Assembly: GCF_041146395.1 (NCBI RefSeq) | Contig: NW_027182939.1 | Coordinates: forward strand, 112,001-176,000 | DNA from: Eulemur rufifrons | Lineage: Eukaryota > Chordata > Mammalia > Primates > Lemuridae | Direction of reading: 5' to 3' | DNA: 64,000 nt | Part shown: piece by piece, positions 25,101-36,616 of the stretch | Position numbering within the stretch: the first letter of the stretch is position 1 | How the letters are laid out: each line of letters begins with the position of its first letter | The notes under the pieces: generated by a model | Told to the model about the DNA's origin: nothing | Database searches by the model: none | What the model saw: the letters and a program-made list of their open reading frames with translations, nothing else | Made by a program: the position numbers and the translations under genes

Positions 25101-26874
25101 CTATGCTGAGGAGTAGCTGACTTGGTGTTGCCTATTTTTGTTAGTGGAGACAGACAAGAAGCCATTCTTCTAAGTATCATCCCACCACCATTTTTCCATT
25201 GTTTTAAAATGCAGGGAAATTTTGCAAGTTAGCATTATAATTAGTAGCTGGAGGGTACGGTTTTTTTTTGTGTGTGTGATCGATGTGGATGGGGGGTGGG
25301 GTCAGGCCCTCTGTCAGTTCGCTGGTTAGTTTTTATTATCCCCAGAGAGGAGAAGTGGGCATGTGTTTGGCAGGTGAAAAGGGCAGATTCTCTTTCAGAG
25401 AATTAACGATGATCCCCATGGTCATCCCGTTCCTTTAATAATGCTTTACTTCATCAGCTGGAAATCCACCATGGTTCTATATACTCCTCTTTGCGTGGGA
25501 ACAGGTAACTGGCTTGTTCCAAGAAGTGTGCCGCAGAGCTTTTCAATTAACCACTACGTTGAAAATTATTTGCAGGTGTTCAGCGTTTCACCATAATTGT
25601 GATAACGTTTGTTTGTGCCTCCTGAAACCCAAGAAGGCTGCGATGGACATACCTATGCTGAGGAGTGGCTGACTTGGTGTTGCCTATTTTTGTTAGTGGA
25701 GACTGACAAGAAGCCATTCTTCTAAGTATCATCCCACCACCATTTTTCCATTGTTTTAAATTCAGGGAAATTTTGCAAGTTAGCATTATAATTAGTAGCT
25801 GGAGGGTACGGTTTTTTTTTTTTCTGTGTGGTCGATGTGGATGGAGGGGTCAGACCCTCTGTCAGTTCGCTCGTTAGTTTTTATTATCCTCAGAGAAGAG
25901 TAGTGGGCATGTGTTTGGCAGGTGAAAAGGGCGGATTCTGTTTCAGAGAATTAACGATGATCCCCATGGTCATCCAGTTCCTTTAATAATCCTTTACTTC
26001 ATCAGCTGGAAATTCACCATGGTTCTATATACTCCTCTTTGCGTGGGAACAGGTAACTGGCTTGTTCCAAAAAGTATGCCGCAGAGCTTTTCAATTTACC
26101 ACTACGTTGAAAATTATTTGCAGGTGTTCAGCGTTTCACCATAATTGTGATAACGTTTGTTTGTGCCTCCTGAAACCCAAGAAGCCTGCAACGGACATAA
26201 CTATGCTGAGGTGTAGCTGACTTGGTTTTGCCTATTTTTGTTAGTGGAGACTGACAAGAATCCATTCTTCTAAGTATCATCTCACCATCATTTTTCCATT
26301 GTTTAAAAATGCAGGAATGTTTTGCAAGTTAGCATTATAATTAGTAGCTGGAGGCTACGGTGTTTTTATTTTTTTTCCTGTGGGTTCGGTGTCGATGTGT
26401 TGGTCAGGCCCTCTGTCAGTTCGCTGGTTTGTTTTTATTATTCCCAGAGAGGAGAAGTGGGTATTAGTATGGCAGGTGAAAACTGCGGATCTGTTTCAGA
26501 GAATTAAACAGGATCCGCATGGTAATCCCGTTCCTTTAAGAATCCTTTGCTTCATGAGCTGGGAATCCACCATGGTTCTATATACTTCTCTATGCGTGGG
26601 CACAGGAAACTGCCTTGTTCCAAGAAGTGTGCCTCAGAGCTTTTCAATGAACCAGTATGTTGAAAATCCTTTGCAGGTTTTCAGCGTTTCACCATAATTG
26701 TGATAACGTGTGTATGTGCCTACTGAAACCAAATATGGCTGCTACGGACATAACTATGCTGAGGTGTAGCTGACTTGGTGTTGCCTATTTTTGTCAGTGG
26801 AGACTGAGAAGAAGCCATTCTTCTAAGTATCATCCCACCATCATTTCTCCATTGTTTAAAAATGCAGGGAAATT
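19193..26874 (+). repeat. Satellite block 7: long B-rich block with chimeric monomers
   Basis: Monomer starts are 19193 (A), 19736, 20285, 20832, 21385, 21935, 22481 and 23029 (B), 23577 (B/A chimera), 24126 (B), 24673 (B/A chimera), 25222 (B), 25773 (B with an A patch 'agagaagagtagtggg') and 26322 (C). It is 14 monomers, twice or more the length of other blocks. Local duplications explain the growth: 20285 and 21935 share 'tttttttttgggggtggtc' and are each preceded by 'gtgtgtttgagcctcc', and 23577 and 24673 are near-copies. Confidence 0.85.
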
Positions 26875-29800
26875 TTGCAAATTGGCATTATAATTAGTAG
26901 CTGGAGGGTACTTTTTTGTTTTGTGGGGTCGGTCAGGATGGGTGTTCAGGCCCTCTGTCAGATCGCTGGTTTGTTTTTATTATCCCCAGAGAAGAGTAGT
27001 GGGCATGTGTTTGGCAGGTGAAAAGTGCGGATTCTGTTTCAGAGAATTAAACAGGATCCGCATGGTCATCTCATTCCTTTAAGAATCCTTTGCTTCATAA
27101 GCTGGGATTCCACCATGTTTCTATATACTCCTCTATGCGTGGGCACAGGTACCTGGCTTGTTCCAAGAAGTATGCTGGAGAGTTTTCAAATTAACCAGTA
27201 CGTTGAAAATTATTTGCAGGTTTTCAGCGTTTCACCATAATTTTGATAACGTTTGTATGTCCCTCCTGAAACTCAAGAAGGCTGCGACAGACATAACTAT
27301 GCTGAGGAGTAGCTGACTTGGTGTTGCCTATTTTTGTTGGTGGAGACAGACAAGAAGCCATTCTTCTAAGTATCATCCCACCATCATTTTTCCATTGTTT
27401 TAAAATGCAGGGAAATTTGCAAGTTCGCATTATAATTAGTAGCTGGAGGGTACGGTTTTTTTTTTTTATGCGGTCGATGTGGATGGGGGGGTCAGGCCCT
27501 CTGTCAGTTCGCTGGTTAGTTTTTATTATCCCCAGAGAGGAGAAGTGGGCATGTGTTTGGCAGGTGAAAAGTTCGGATTCTGTTTCAGAGAATGAAACAG
27601 GATCCGCATGCTCATCCCGTTCCTTTAGGAAACTTTCGCTTCATCAGCTGGGAATCCACCATGGTTCTATATACTCCTCTATGTGTGGGCACAGGTAACT
27701 GGCTTGTTCCAAGAAGTATGCCGCAGAGCTTTTCAATTAACCACTACGTTGAAAATTATTTGCAGGTTTTCAGCGTTTCACCATAATTCTTATAAAGTTT
27801 GTATGTGTCTCCTGAAACCCAATATGGCTGCCAAGGACATAGGTATGCTGAGGCGTAGCTGACTTCGTGTTGCCTATTTTTGTTAGTGGAGACTGACAAG
27901 AAGCCATTCTTCTAAGTATCATCCCACCATCATTTTTCCATTGTTTAAAAATGTAGGGAAATTTTGCAAGTTAGCATTATAATTAGTAGCTGGAGGGTAC
28001 TATTTTTTTTTTTTTGTGGGGTCAGTGTGGATGGGTTGGTAAGGCCCTCTGTCAGTTCGCTGGTTTGTTTTTATTATCCCCAGAGAGGGGAAGTGGGTAT
28101 TAGTATCGCAGGTGAAAACTGCGGATCTGTTTCAGAGAATTAAACAGGATCCGCATGGTAATCCAGTTTCTTTAAGTATCCTTTGCTTCATGAGCTGGGA
28201 ATCCACCATGGTTCTATATACTTCTCTATGCGTGGGCACAGAAAACTGGCTTGTTCCAAGAAGTATGCCTCAGAGCTTTTCAATTAACCAGTATGTTGAA
28301 AATCCTTTGCAGGTGTTCAGCGTTTCACCATAATTGTGATCACGTGTGTATGTGCCTACTGAAACCAAATATGGCTGCTACGGACATAACTATGCTGAGG
28401 CGTAGCTGACTTGGTGTTGCCTATTTTTGTCAGTGGAGACTGACAAGAAGCCATTCTTCTAAGTATCATCCCACCATCATTTCTCCATTGTTTAAAAATG
28501 CAGGGAAATTTTGCAAATTGGCATTATAATTAGTAGCTGGAGGGTCCTTTTTTTTTTTGTGGGTTCGGTCAGGATGGGTGTTCAGGCCCTCTGTCAGATC
28601 GCTGGTTTGTTTTTATTGTCCCCAGAGAAGAGTAGTGGGCATGTGTTTGGCAGGTGAAAAGTGCGGATTCTGTTTCAGAGAATGATACAGGATCCGCATG
28701 CTCCTCCCGTTCCTTTAGAAAAATTTGCTTCATCAGGTGGGAATCCACCATGGTTCTAAATACTCCTCTATGTGTGGGCAAAGGTAACTAGCTTGTTTCA
28801 AGAAGTATGCCGCAGAGCTTTTCAATTAAGCAGTACGTTGAAAATCATTTGCAGGTGTTCAGCGTTTCACCATAATTGTGATAACGTTTGTTTGTGCCTC
28901 CTGAAACACAAGAAGGCGGCGACGGACATAACTATGCTGAGGAGTAGCTGACTTGGTGTTGCCTATTTTTGTTAGTGGAGACTGACAAGAAGCCATTCTT
29001 CTAAGTATCATCCCACCACCATTTTTCCATTGTTTTAAAAAGCAGGGAAATTTTGCAAGTTAGCATTATAATTAGTAGCTGGAGGGTACGGTTTTTTTTT
29101 GTGTGTGTGGTCGATGTGCATGGGGGCTCAGGCCCTCTGTCAGTTCGCTGGTTAGTTTTTATTATCCCCAGAGAGGTGAAGTGGGCATGTGTTTGGCAGG
29201 TGAAAAAGGCGGATTCTGTTTCAGAGAATTAACGATGATCCCCATGGTCATCCCGTTCCTTTAATAATCCTTTACTTCATCACCTGGAAATCCACCATGG
29301 TTCTATATACTCCTCTTTGCGTGGGAACAGGTAAGTGGCTTGTTCCAAGAAGTATGCCGCAGAGCTTTTCAATTAACCAGTACGTTGAAAATTATTTGCA
29401 GGTGTTCAGCGTTTCACCATAATTGTGATAACGTTTGTTTGTGCCTCCTGAAACCCAAGAAGGCTGCGACAGACATAACTATGCTGAGGAGTAGCTGACT
29501 TGGTGTTGCCTATTTTTGTTAGTTGAGACAGACAAGAAGCCATTCTTCTAAGTATCATCCCACCACCATTTTTCCATTGTTTTAAAATGCAGGGAAATTT
29601 TGCAAGTTACCATTATAATTAGTAGCTGGAGGGTACGGTTTTTTTTTTTGTGTGTGGTCGATGTGGATGGGGGGGTCAGGCCCTCTGTCAGTTCGCTGGT
29701 TAGTTTTTATTATCCCCTGAGAGGAGAAGTGGGCATGTGTTTGGCAGGTGAAGAGGGCGGATTCTGTTTCAGAGAAATAACGATGATCCCCATGGTCATC

Positions 29801-31242
29801 CCGTTCCTTTAATAATCCTTTACTTCATCAGCTCGAAATCCACCATAGTTCTATATACTCCTCTTTGCGTGGGAACAGGTAACTGCCTTGTTCCAAGAAG
29901 TATGCCGCAGAGCTTTTCAATTAACCACTACGTTGAAAATTATTAGTAGGTGTTCAGCGTTTCACCATAATTGTGATAACGTTTGTTTGTGCCACCTGAA
30001 ACCCAAGAAGGCTGTGACGGACATAACTATGCTGAGGAGTAGCTGACTTGGTGTTGCCTATTTTTGTTAGTGGAGACAGACAAGAAGCCATTCTTCTAAG
30101 TATCATCCCACCATCATTTTTCCATTGTTTTAAAATGCAGGGAAATTTTGCAAGTTAGCATTATAATTAGTAGCTGGAGGGTACGGTTTTTTTTTGTGTG
30201 TGTGGTCGATGTGGATGGGGGGGTCAGGCCCTCTGTCAGTTCGCTGGTTAGTTTTTATTATCCCCAGAGAGGAGATGTGGGCATGTGTTTGGCAGGTGAA
30301 AAGGGCGGATTCTGTTTCACAGAATTAACGATGATCCCCATGGTCATCCCGTTCCTTTAATAATCCTTTACTTCATCAGCTGGAAATCCACCATGGTTCT
30401 ATATACTCCACTTTGCGTGGGCACAGGTACCTGGCTTGTTCCAGGAAGTATGCTGGAGAGTTTTCAAATTAACCAGTACGTTGAAAATTATTTGCAGGTT
30501 TTCAGCGTTTCACCATAATTTTGATAACGTTTGTATGTGCCTCCTGAAACCCAAGAAGGCTGCGACGGACATAACTATGCTGAGGAGTAGCTGACTTGGT
30601 GTTGCCTATTTTTGTTAGTGGAGACAGACAAGAAGCCATTCTTCTAAGTATCATCCCACCACCATTTTTCCATTGTTTTAAAAGGCAGGGAAATTTTGCA
30701 AGTTAGCATTATAATTAGTAGCTGGAGGGTACGGTTTTTTTGTGTGTGTGGTCGATGTGGATGGGGGGGGTCAGACCCTCTGTCAGTTCGCTCGTTAGTT
30801 TTTATTATCCCCAGAGAAGAGTAGTGGGCATGTGTTTGGCAGGTGAAAAGTTCGGATTCTGTTTCAGAGAATGAAACAGGATCCGCATGCTCATCCCGTT
30901 CCTTTAGGAAACTTTTGCTTCATCACCTGGGAATCCACCATGGTTCTATATACTCCTCTATGTGTGGGCACAGGTAACTGGCTTGTTCCAAGAAGTATGC
31001 CGCAGAGCTTTTCAATTAAGCAGTACGTTGAAAATTATTTGCAGGTTTTCAGCGTTTCACCATAATTCTCATAACGTTTGTATGTGTCTCCTGAAACCCA
31101 ATATGGCTGCCACGGACATAAGTATGCTGAGGAGTAGCTCACTTGGTGTTGCCTATTTTTGTTAGTGGAGACTGACTGGAAGCCATTCTCCTAAGTATCA
31201 TCCCACCATCATTTTTCCATTGTTTAAAAATGAAGGGAAATT
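26875..31242 (+). repeat. Satellite block 8: A-D'-C-D-B-B-B/A-D'
   Basis: Monomer starts are 26875 (A), 27417 (D'), 27964 (C), 28511 (D), 29053 and 29600 (B), 30148 (B switching to A near 30410) and 30696 (D'). The D' class has 'gaatgaaacaggatccgc', 'atgctcatcccgttcc', 'tttaggaaacttt' and 'acccaatatggctgcc'. It is confined to this right-hand part of the array. This block does not close with a C monomer. Confidence 0.82.
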
Positions 31243-32150
31243 TTGAAAGTTATCATTATAATTAGTAGCTGGAGGGTACTTTTTTTTTTTTTTGTGGGGT
31301 CAGTGTGGATGGGTTGGTCAGGCCATCTGTCAATTCACTGGTTTGTTTTTATTATCCCCAGAGAGGAGAAGTGGGCATGTGTTTGGCAGGTGAAAAGTGC
31401 GGATTCTGTTTCAGAGAATTAAACAGGATCCGCATGGTCATCTTATTCCTTTAAGAATCCTTTGCTTCATCAGCTGGGATTCCACCATGTTTCTATATAC
31501 TCCTCTATGCGTGAGCACAGGTACCTGGCTTGTTCCAAGAAGTATGCTGGAGAGTTTTCAAATTAGCCAGTACGTTGAAAATTATTTGCAGGTTTTCAGC
31601 GTTTCACCATAATTTTGCTAACATTTGTATGTGCCTCCTGAAACCGAAGAAGGCTGCGACGGACATAACTATGCTGAGGAGTAGCTGACTTGGTGTTGCC
31701 TATTTTTGTTAGTGGAGACAGACAAGAAGCCATTCTTCTAAGTATCATCCCACCACCATTTTTCCATTGTTTTAAAATGCAGCGAAATTTTGCAAGTTAG
31801 CATTATAATTAGTAGCTGGAGGGTACGGTTTTTTTGTGTGTGTGGTCGATGTGGATGGGGGGGTCACGCCCTCTGTCAGTTCGCTGGTTAGTTTTTATTA
31901 TCCCTAGAGAGGAGAAGTGGGCATGTGTTTGGCAGGTGAAAAGGGCGGATTCTGTTCCAGAGAATTGACGATGATCCCCATGGTCATCCCGTTCCTTTAA
32001 TAATCCTTTACTTCATCAGCTGGAAATCCACCATGGTTCTATATACTCCTCTTTCAGTGGGAACAGGTAACTGGCTTGTTCCAAGAAGTATGCCGCAGAG
32101 CTTTTCAATTAACCAATACGTTGAAAATTATTTGCAGGTGTTCAGCGTTT
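31243..32150 (+). repeat. Satellite block 9: last full monomer and truncated terminal monomer
   Basis: The monomer at 31243 starts C-like ('tttttttgtggggtcagtg', 'gatgggttggtc') and continues A-like. The last monomer (31790, class B) stops after 361 bp, inside the landmark 'ttcagcgtttcacc', where the telomere-like tract begins. Confidence 0.88.
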
Positions 32151-33355
32151 AACCCTAACGAGAACCCCTAAAGATAACCCTGAACCCTATCCCTAACCCC
32201 AGCAGTAAACTTTAACCCTAAACCTAAGCCCAACCCGTAACCGTAATCCTATCCTTTTGCCCTAAAACTAACCCCTAAACCTAACACCTATACCTCACCC
32301 TAACTCTAACCCCAGTCCAAATTCTAACCATACCCCTTCATAAAACACGAACCCCTAACCGCTAACCCTAACACTAACCAAAAACCGTAATCACTAATCC
32401 CTAACCCTAACGCTTAACCTTTACCCTGACCGTAAACCCTCACCCTAAATCTTAACACTGACCCTAACCTTAACCTTTAACTCTAAGCCTAACCCTTATC
32501 CCTACAGTAAGGAAGACCCTTAATGCTAATGGGATCCCTTATCCCTAACACTAACACTACAGCTAAAAATAACCCTAACCTTTGATCCTTATACCTAACC
32601 CCTAACACTTACTTTAACCCCAAACCCTAACCCTAATCCTAAGCTTTAAACCTAAACCTATCTCTTAACCCTAACGCTAGCCCTTACCCTAACGCCTAGA
32701 TCTATCCATAAATCTAACCTACCGCCTAATCCTAACCTTAAGCCCTAATGCTAACACTAACCTTGAACCCTAAACCTACCCGTAACCCTTAACACTAACC
32801 CTATCCGTGAACCTTAACCCTGACCCTAACCATTACCCGCACCCAAGCATTTAACCCTGACCCTAACCCTAATCCTTAATGATAACCCTAACACTAAACC
32901 CTAACCCTAAGCCCAACACTTATCCCTAATCCTATCCCTTAACCCTAACCCTAACCCTAATGCTAACCCCTAAACGTAACCCGAACCGTGACCAGTAAAC
33001 CTAACCCTAACCTCTAACACAAACCCTAGCACATAACTCTAACCCTAAAACTAACCCTAACCCTAACCCTAACACCTAACTATTAACCTTAACCCTAAGC
33101 GTTAACTCTCACGCTAACCTTTAATCCTAACCCTAATCCTAATCTTCAACCCTAAACCTAACACTTAACCCTAACCCTGTACCAAACCCTAACCCCTCAT
33201 CTTAACCCTAACCGTAAACCTCAACCCTAAACCAAAGTGTAACCGTTAAATCTAAGAGTAACCTTTAACCCTAACCCTAATCCCTAACCCTAAGCCCTCA
33301 CCCTAACACTAAACTTCATCCTTAACCCTAACCATAACCCTAACCCTAAATCTAA
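32151..33355. repeat. Edge segment of the telomere-like array (diverged partial unit)
   Basis: This starts in mid-unit: 'gagaacccctaaag' then 'agcagtaaacttt' corresponds to the segment near 35698-35750 of a regular unit. It then follows the unit order through 'acagtaaggaagaccc' (32503) to the spacer at 33356. It has more private substitutions than internal units. Confidence 0.85.
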
Positions 33356-33555
33356 TTCTCAGACTTCTTGCTTTCTTAGAGTTTAGAAAGCCTGCAATCC
33401 TCCCATGCCATGCGTGAAAGGAGGCTCTGCCACAGTGTCCTGCATGAAACCCAGAGGCGCATACACTGCGTGCGGTAGAGTGGGTTCCCAGCGACCATCA
33501 CAGACACCTAACTTTGCCTCCTAGGGCATACAGGGCCCGTGCCCTAAGCATAAAC
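33356..33555. repeat. GC-rich spacer copy S1 (diverged)
   Basis: It begins 'ttctcagacttcttgctttc' and holds 'gccatgcgtgaaaggagg', 'gtcctgcatgaaaccca' and 'gggcccgtgccctaagcat'. It lacks the 'cccagagtatgatagag' form of regular spacers and has 'cactgcgtgcggtagag' instead. It is the first spacer after the satellite junction. Confidence 0.85.
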
Positions 33556-34317
33556 CCTACCCCTCACCCATAAGCCTAACCCACAACATAACACCTAACC
33601 CTCATCCTACTGCTCACCTTAACAGGTAAACCTCACCATAACCCTAACTTTAACCCCATATCTTAACGTTAATGCATGACACCCTGAGAACAAGCCCTAT
33701 ACCGTCATTATAACCCTAACTCCTAGCTATAACCGTAACACCTAATCCCTACTTCTGAAACGCCAACCCTAACCTTAACCCGACCAACAACACTAACACT
33801 AACCCTAACCCCTTACCCTAACCCTACGCCTAAAAGTAACCCTAACCGTTGATCCTTCGTCATAACCCCTAACCTTAACCCTAACCCTTAACCCTATTCC
33901 CAATCCTAACCATTAAACAGAACCCTAACTCTTAACCCTAACCCTAACCTTTACCCTAATGCCTAGAGATCTAACCCCAACACTGACCTACAGTTAACAC
34001 TAACCCCAACCCCTAATGCTAACCTTAAACCTGAACCAAGCTCCTAACCCTTAACCCTAACACTATCCCTAACCCCTAAGCCTAACCCCAACTGTTAACC
34101 CTCTAACCCTCACCCTGAATCCTAACCCTATCCCTTAACCCTAACCGCTAACCCTAACGCTAACTCCAACCCTAAACCTTACCCTGGCCCCCTAACCCAG
34201 ACTTAACACCTTACCCCTAACACTAACTCTAACCCTAACCACTAATCCCTACCACCTAACCCTGACTCGAAACCTAACCCCTAACACGAAAAACCCTAAC
34301 CCCAACCCCAACCCTAA
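33556..34317. repeat. Irregular telomere-like segment between spacers S1 and S2
   Basis: About 760 bp of degenerate CCCTAA repeats. It is partly alignable with the post-spacer part of regular units ('acctcaccataacccta', 'cctgagaacaagccc', 'gtaaccctacctacaa'-like text). It is shortened and diverged. Confidence 0.75.
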
Positions 34318-34510
34318 TTCTCACACTACTTCTATTCCCAGAGTGAAGCAAGCCTACAATACAGCCATGCCATGTGTGAGATGAGGCTCCGCCTGAGTCC
34401 TGCATGGAGGTCCTGTCCCAAGGCCCAGGGAATGATGTTGTGCTTTCGTGGTGACTCCGACCGTACCCCTCTCACCGTAGATTAACCAGGTCCTGTGCCC
34501 TTAAACTGAC
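34318..34510. repeat. Second, strongly diverged spacer S2
   Basis: It opens 'ttctcacactacttctattc' and keeps 'gccatgccatgtgtgag', 'gaggctc' and 'gtcctgcatg', then becomes private ('cccaaggcccagggaatg', 'gtgctttcgtggtgactcc'). It is recognisably related to the regular spacer over its first ~90 bp only, and may be an older spacer subtype. Confidence 0.7.
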
Positions 34511-35019
34511 CGCTAAAGCTAAGCCCTACCACCAAAGCTAACCCCTGACCCTGAACCTAAGCCCCGAGCCTAAAGCCCAACATTAACTCTAGACCCTTAC
34601 CCTAAACCTAATCCCTAACCCTAATGCTAACCCCTAAACCCAACCCTAACCGTGAACAGTGAACCTAACCCTAACCTCTAACACAAACCATAGCACATAA
34701 CTCTAACCCTAAATCTAACCCTAAGCCTAACCGTAAACCTTAACTCTTAACCTTAACCCTAAGCGTTAACTCTCACGCTAACCTTTAATCCTAACCCTAA
34801 TCCTAATCTTCAACCCTAAACCTAACACTTAACCCTAAACGTCTACCAAACCCTAACCCCTCATCTTAACCCTAACCGTAAACCTCAACCCTAAACCAAA
34901 GTGTAACCGTTAAACCTAAGAGTAACCTTTAACCCTAACCCTAATCCCTAACCCTAAGCCCTCACCCTAACACGAAACTTCATCCTTAACCCTAACCATA
35001 ACCCTAACCCTAAATCTAA
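34511..35019. repeat. Truncated telomere-like unit before the first regular spacer
   Basis: About 500 bp. From roughly 34610 on it aligns with the pre-spacer part of regular units ('agcgttaactctcacg', 'accaaagtgtaaccg', 'taagagtaaccttta'). The distance from S2 to the next spacer is only ~700 bp instead of ~1870, so more than 1 kb of a unit is missing. Confidence 0.75.
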
Positions 35020-35226
35020 TTCTCAGACTTCTTGCTTTCTTAGAGTTTAGAAAGCCTGCAATCCTCCCACGCCATGCGTGAAAGGAGGCTCTACCACTGT
35101 GTCCTGCATGAAACCCACGGGCCCATACCCAGAGTATGATAGAGTGGGTTCCCGGGTACAATCCCAGCCCCCTAAACTCCCTCCGCCCGCCTAATGCAGA
35201 CAGGGCCCGTGCGCTAAGCATAAACA
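35020..35226. repeat. Representative GC-rich spacer of the HOR unit
   Basis: This ~205-bp non-telomeric segment is present once per unit, with starts near 35020, 36892, 39119, 40991, 47062, 48870, 50734, 52610, 54488, 56358, 58234 and 62501. Landmarks are 'tcagacttcttgctttc', 'gccatgcgtgaaaggagg', 'gggcccatacccagag', 'gggttcccgggtacaatc' and 'cagggcccgtgcgctaag'. It is the most conserved and most GC-rich part of the unit. It carries an open frame on the minus strand, judged non-coding. Origin and function are unknown. Confidence 0.9.
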
Positions 35227-36585
35227 ATACCTTTAACAGATAACCCTAACCCTGAACATAACACCCAACCCTGTTCCTATTTCTCCCCTTAACACGTAAA
35301 CCTCACCGTGCGCCTAACTTTAACCTCTTATCCTAACGTTAATGCATAACGCATTTCCTGAGAACAACCCCTATCCCATAATTCTAACCCTATCTCCTAG
35401 TCATCACTGTAACACCTAATCCCTAACCCTAATTCTAATCCGCTAACCCTAACCGTAACCCTACCTACAACCCTAACACTGACAGTAACCCTTACTTCTA
35501 ACCCCAACGCTATGCCTAACAAAAACCCTAACCCTTGACCCTAACCCTTCACCCTAACCCCTAAGCCTTACCCTAACCCTTAACCTTAATCCTAATCCTA
35601 ACCATTAAACCTAACCCTAGCTCTTAAAGTTAACCCTAAACCTTACCCTCACGAATAGACCTAATTCTGACACTAACCTAACACCTAACCCTAACCAGAA
35701 CCCCTAAAGCTAACCCTGAACCCTATCCCTAACCCTAGCAGTAAACTTTAACCCTAAACCTAAGCCCAACCCGTAACCCCAATCCTATCCTTTTACCCTA
35801 AACCTAACCCCTAAACCTAACACCTATACCTCACCCTAACTCTAACCCCAATCCTAATTCTAACCATACCCCTTCATAAAACACTAACTCCTAACCGCTA
35901 ACCCTAACACTAACCAAAAACCCTAATCACTAATCCCTAACCCTAACGCTTAACCTTTACCCTAACCGTTAACCCTCACCCTAAATCTTAACACTGACCC
36001 TAAACTTAACCTTTAACTCTAAGCCTAAATATTAACCCTACAGTATGGCAGACCCTTAAGGCTAATGGGATCCCTTATCCCTAACCCTAACACTACAGCT
36101 AAAAATAACCCTAACCTTGGATCCTTAAACCTAACCCCTAACACTTACTTTAACCCCAAACCCTAACCCTACTCCTAAGGAATAAACCTAACCCTATCTC
36201 TTAACCCTAACGCTAGCCCTTACCCTAACGCCTAGATCTAACCCTAAATCTAACCTACCGCCTAATCCTAACCTTAAGCCCTAATGCTAACACTAACCCT
36301 GAACCCTAAACCTACCCGTAACACTTAACGCTAACCCTATCCGTGGACCTTAACCCTGACCCTAATCATTACCCGCACCCAAGCATTTAACCCTGACCCT
36401 AACCCTAATCCTTAATGCTCACCCTAACACTAAACCCTAACCCTAAGCCCAACACTTAACCCTAATCCTATCCCTTAACCCTAACCCTAACCCTAATGCT
36501 ACTCCCTAAACGTAACCCTAACCGTGACCAGTAAACCTAACCCTAACCTCTAACACAAACCATAGCACATAACTCTAACCCTAAA

Positions 36586-36616
<31 letters not shown>

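Larger units (their letters stand above)
1..32150. repeat. ~548-bp tandem satellite array (58 monomer starts plus a partial)
   Basis: Head-to-tail monomers recur every 546-553 bp across the whole segment, all in one orientation. I phased them at 'ttgcaagttagcattata', for example at 1051, 1599, 4349, 10949, 16444, 22481 and 30148. Each monomer has the same order of landmarks: 'attagtagctgg', a poly-T run of 5-22 nt, a G/T-rich stretch, 'tattatccccagag', 'ggcaggtgaaaa', 'tctatatact', 'gcttgttccaagaagta', 'ttcagcgtttcaccataa', 'actatgctgagg', 'ttgcctatttttgt', 'agaagccattctt'. Monomers differ mainly by point changes and fall into recurring classes. Short open frames occur but are interrupted, and frame-shifted by the poly-T length, so I call it non-coding. 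I do not recognise the family. No interspersed repeat is visible inside the array. Confidence 0.96.

Noticed and set aside
659..31612. Recurrent 60-126-codon open frames in the satellite (for example those beginning at 659, 2145, 3956 and 24829)
   Set aside because: They recur only because the monomer recurs. They start at non-ATG codons or inside repeats, include poly-T-encoded Phe runs, shift frame with T-run length and show no recognisable domain.
1..32150. CENP-B box in the satellite, which would suggest a centromeric function
   Set aside because: I looked for TTCGNNNNANNCGGG in both orientations around 'cagttcgctgg' and 'gttccccggtt' and found no acceptable match.
35140..35180. tRNA-like B box in the spacer ('gggttcccgggtacaatcc')
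   Set aside because: It only loosely resembles GGTTCNANNCC, with extra bases in the loop and no matching A box or cloverleaf; not supportable as a tRNA-derived SINE.
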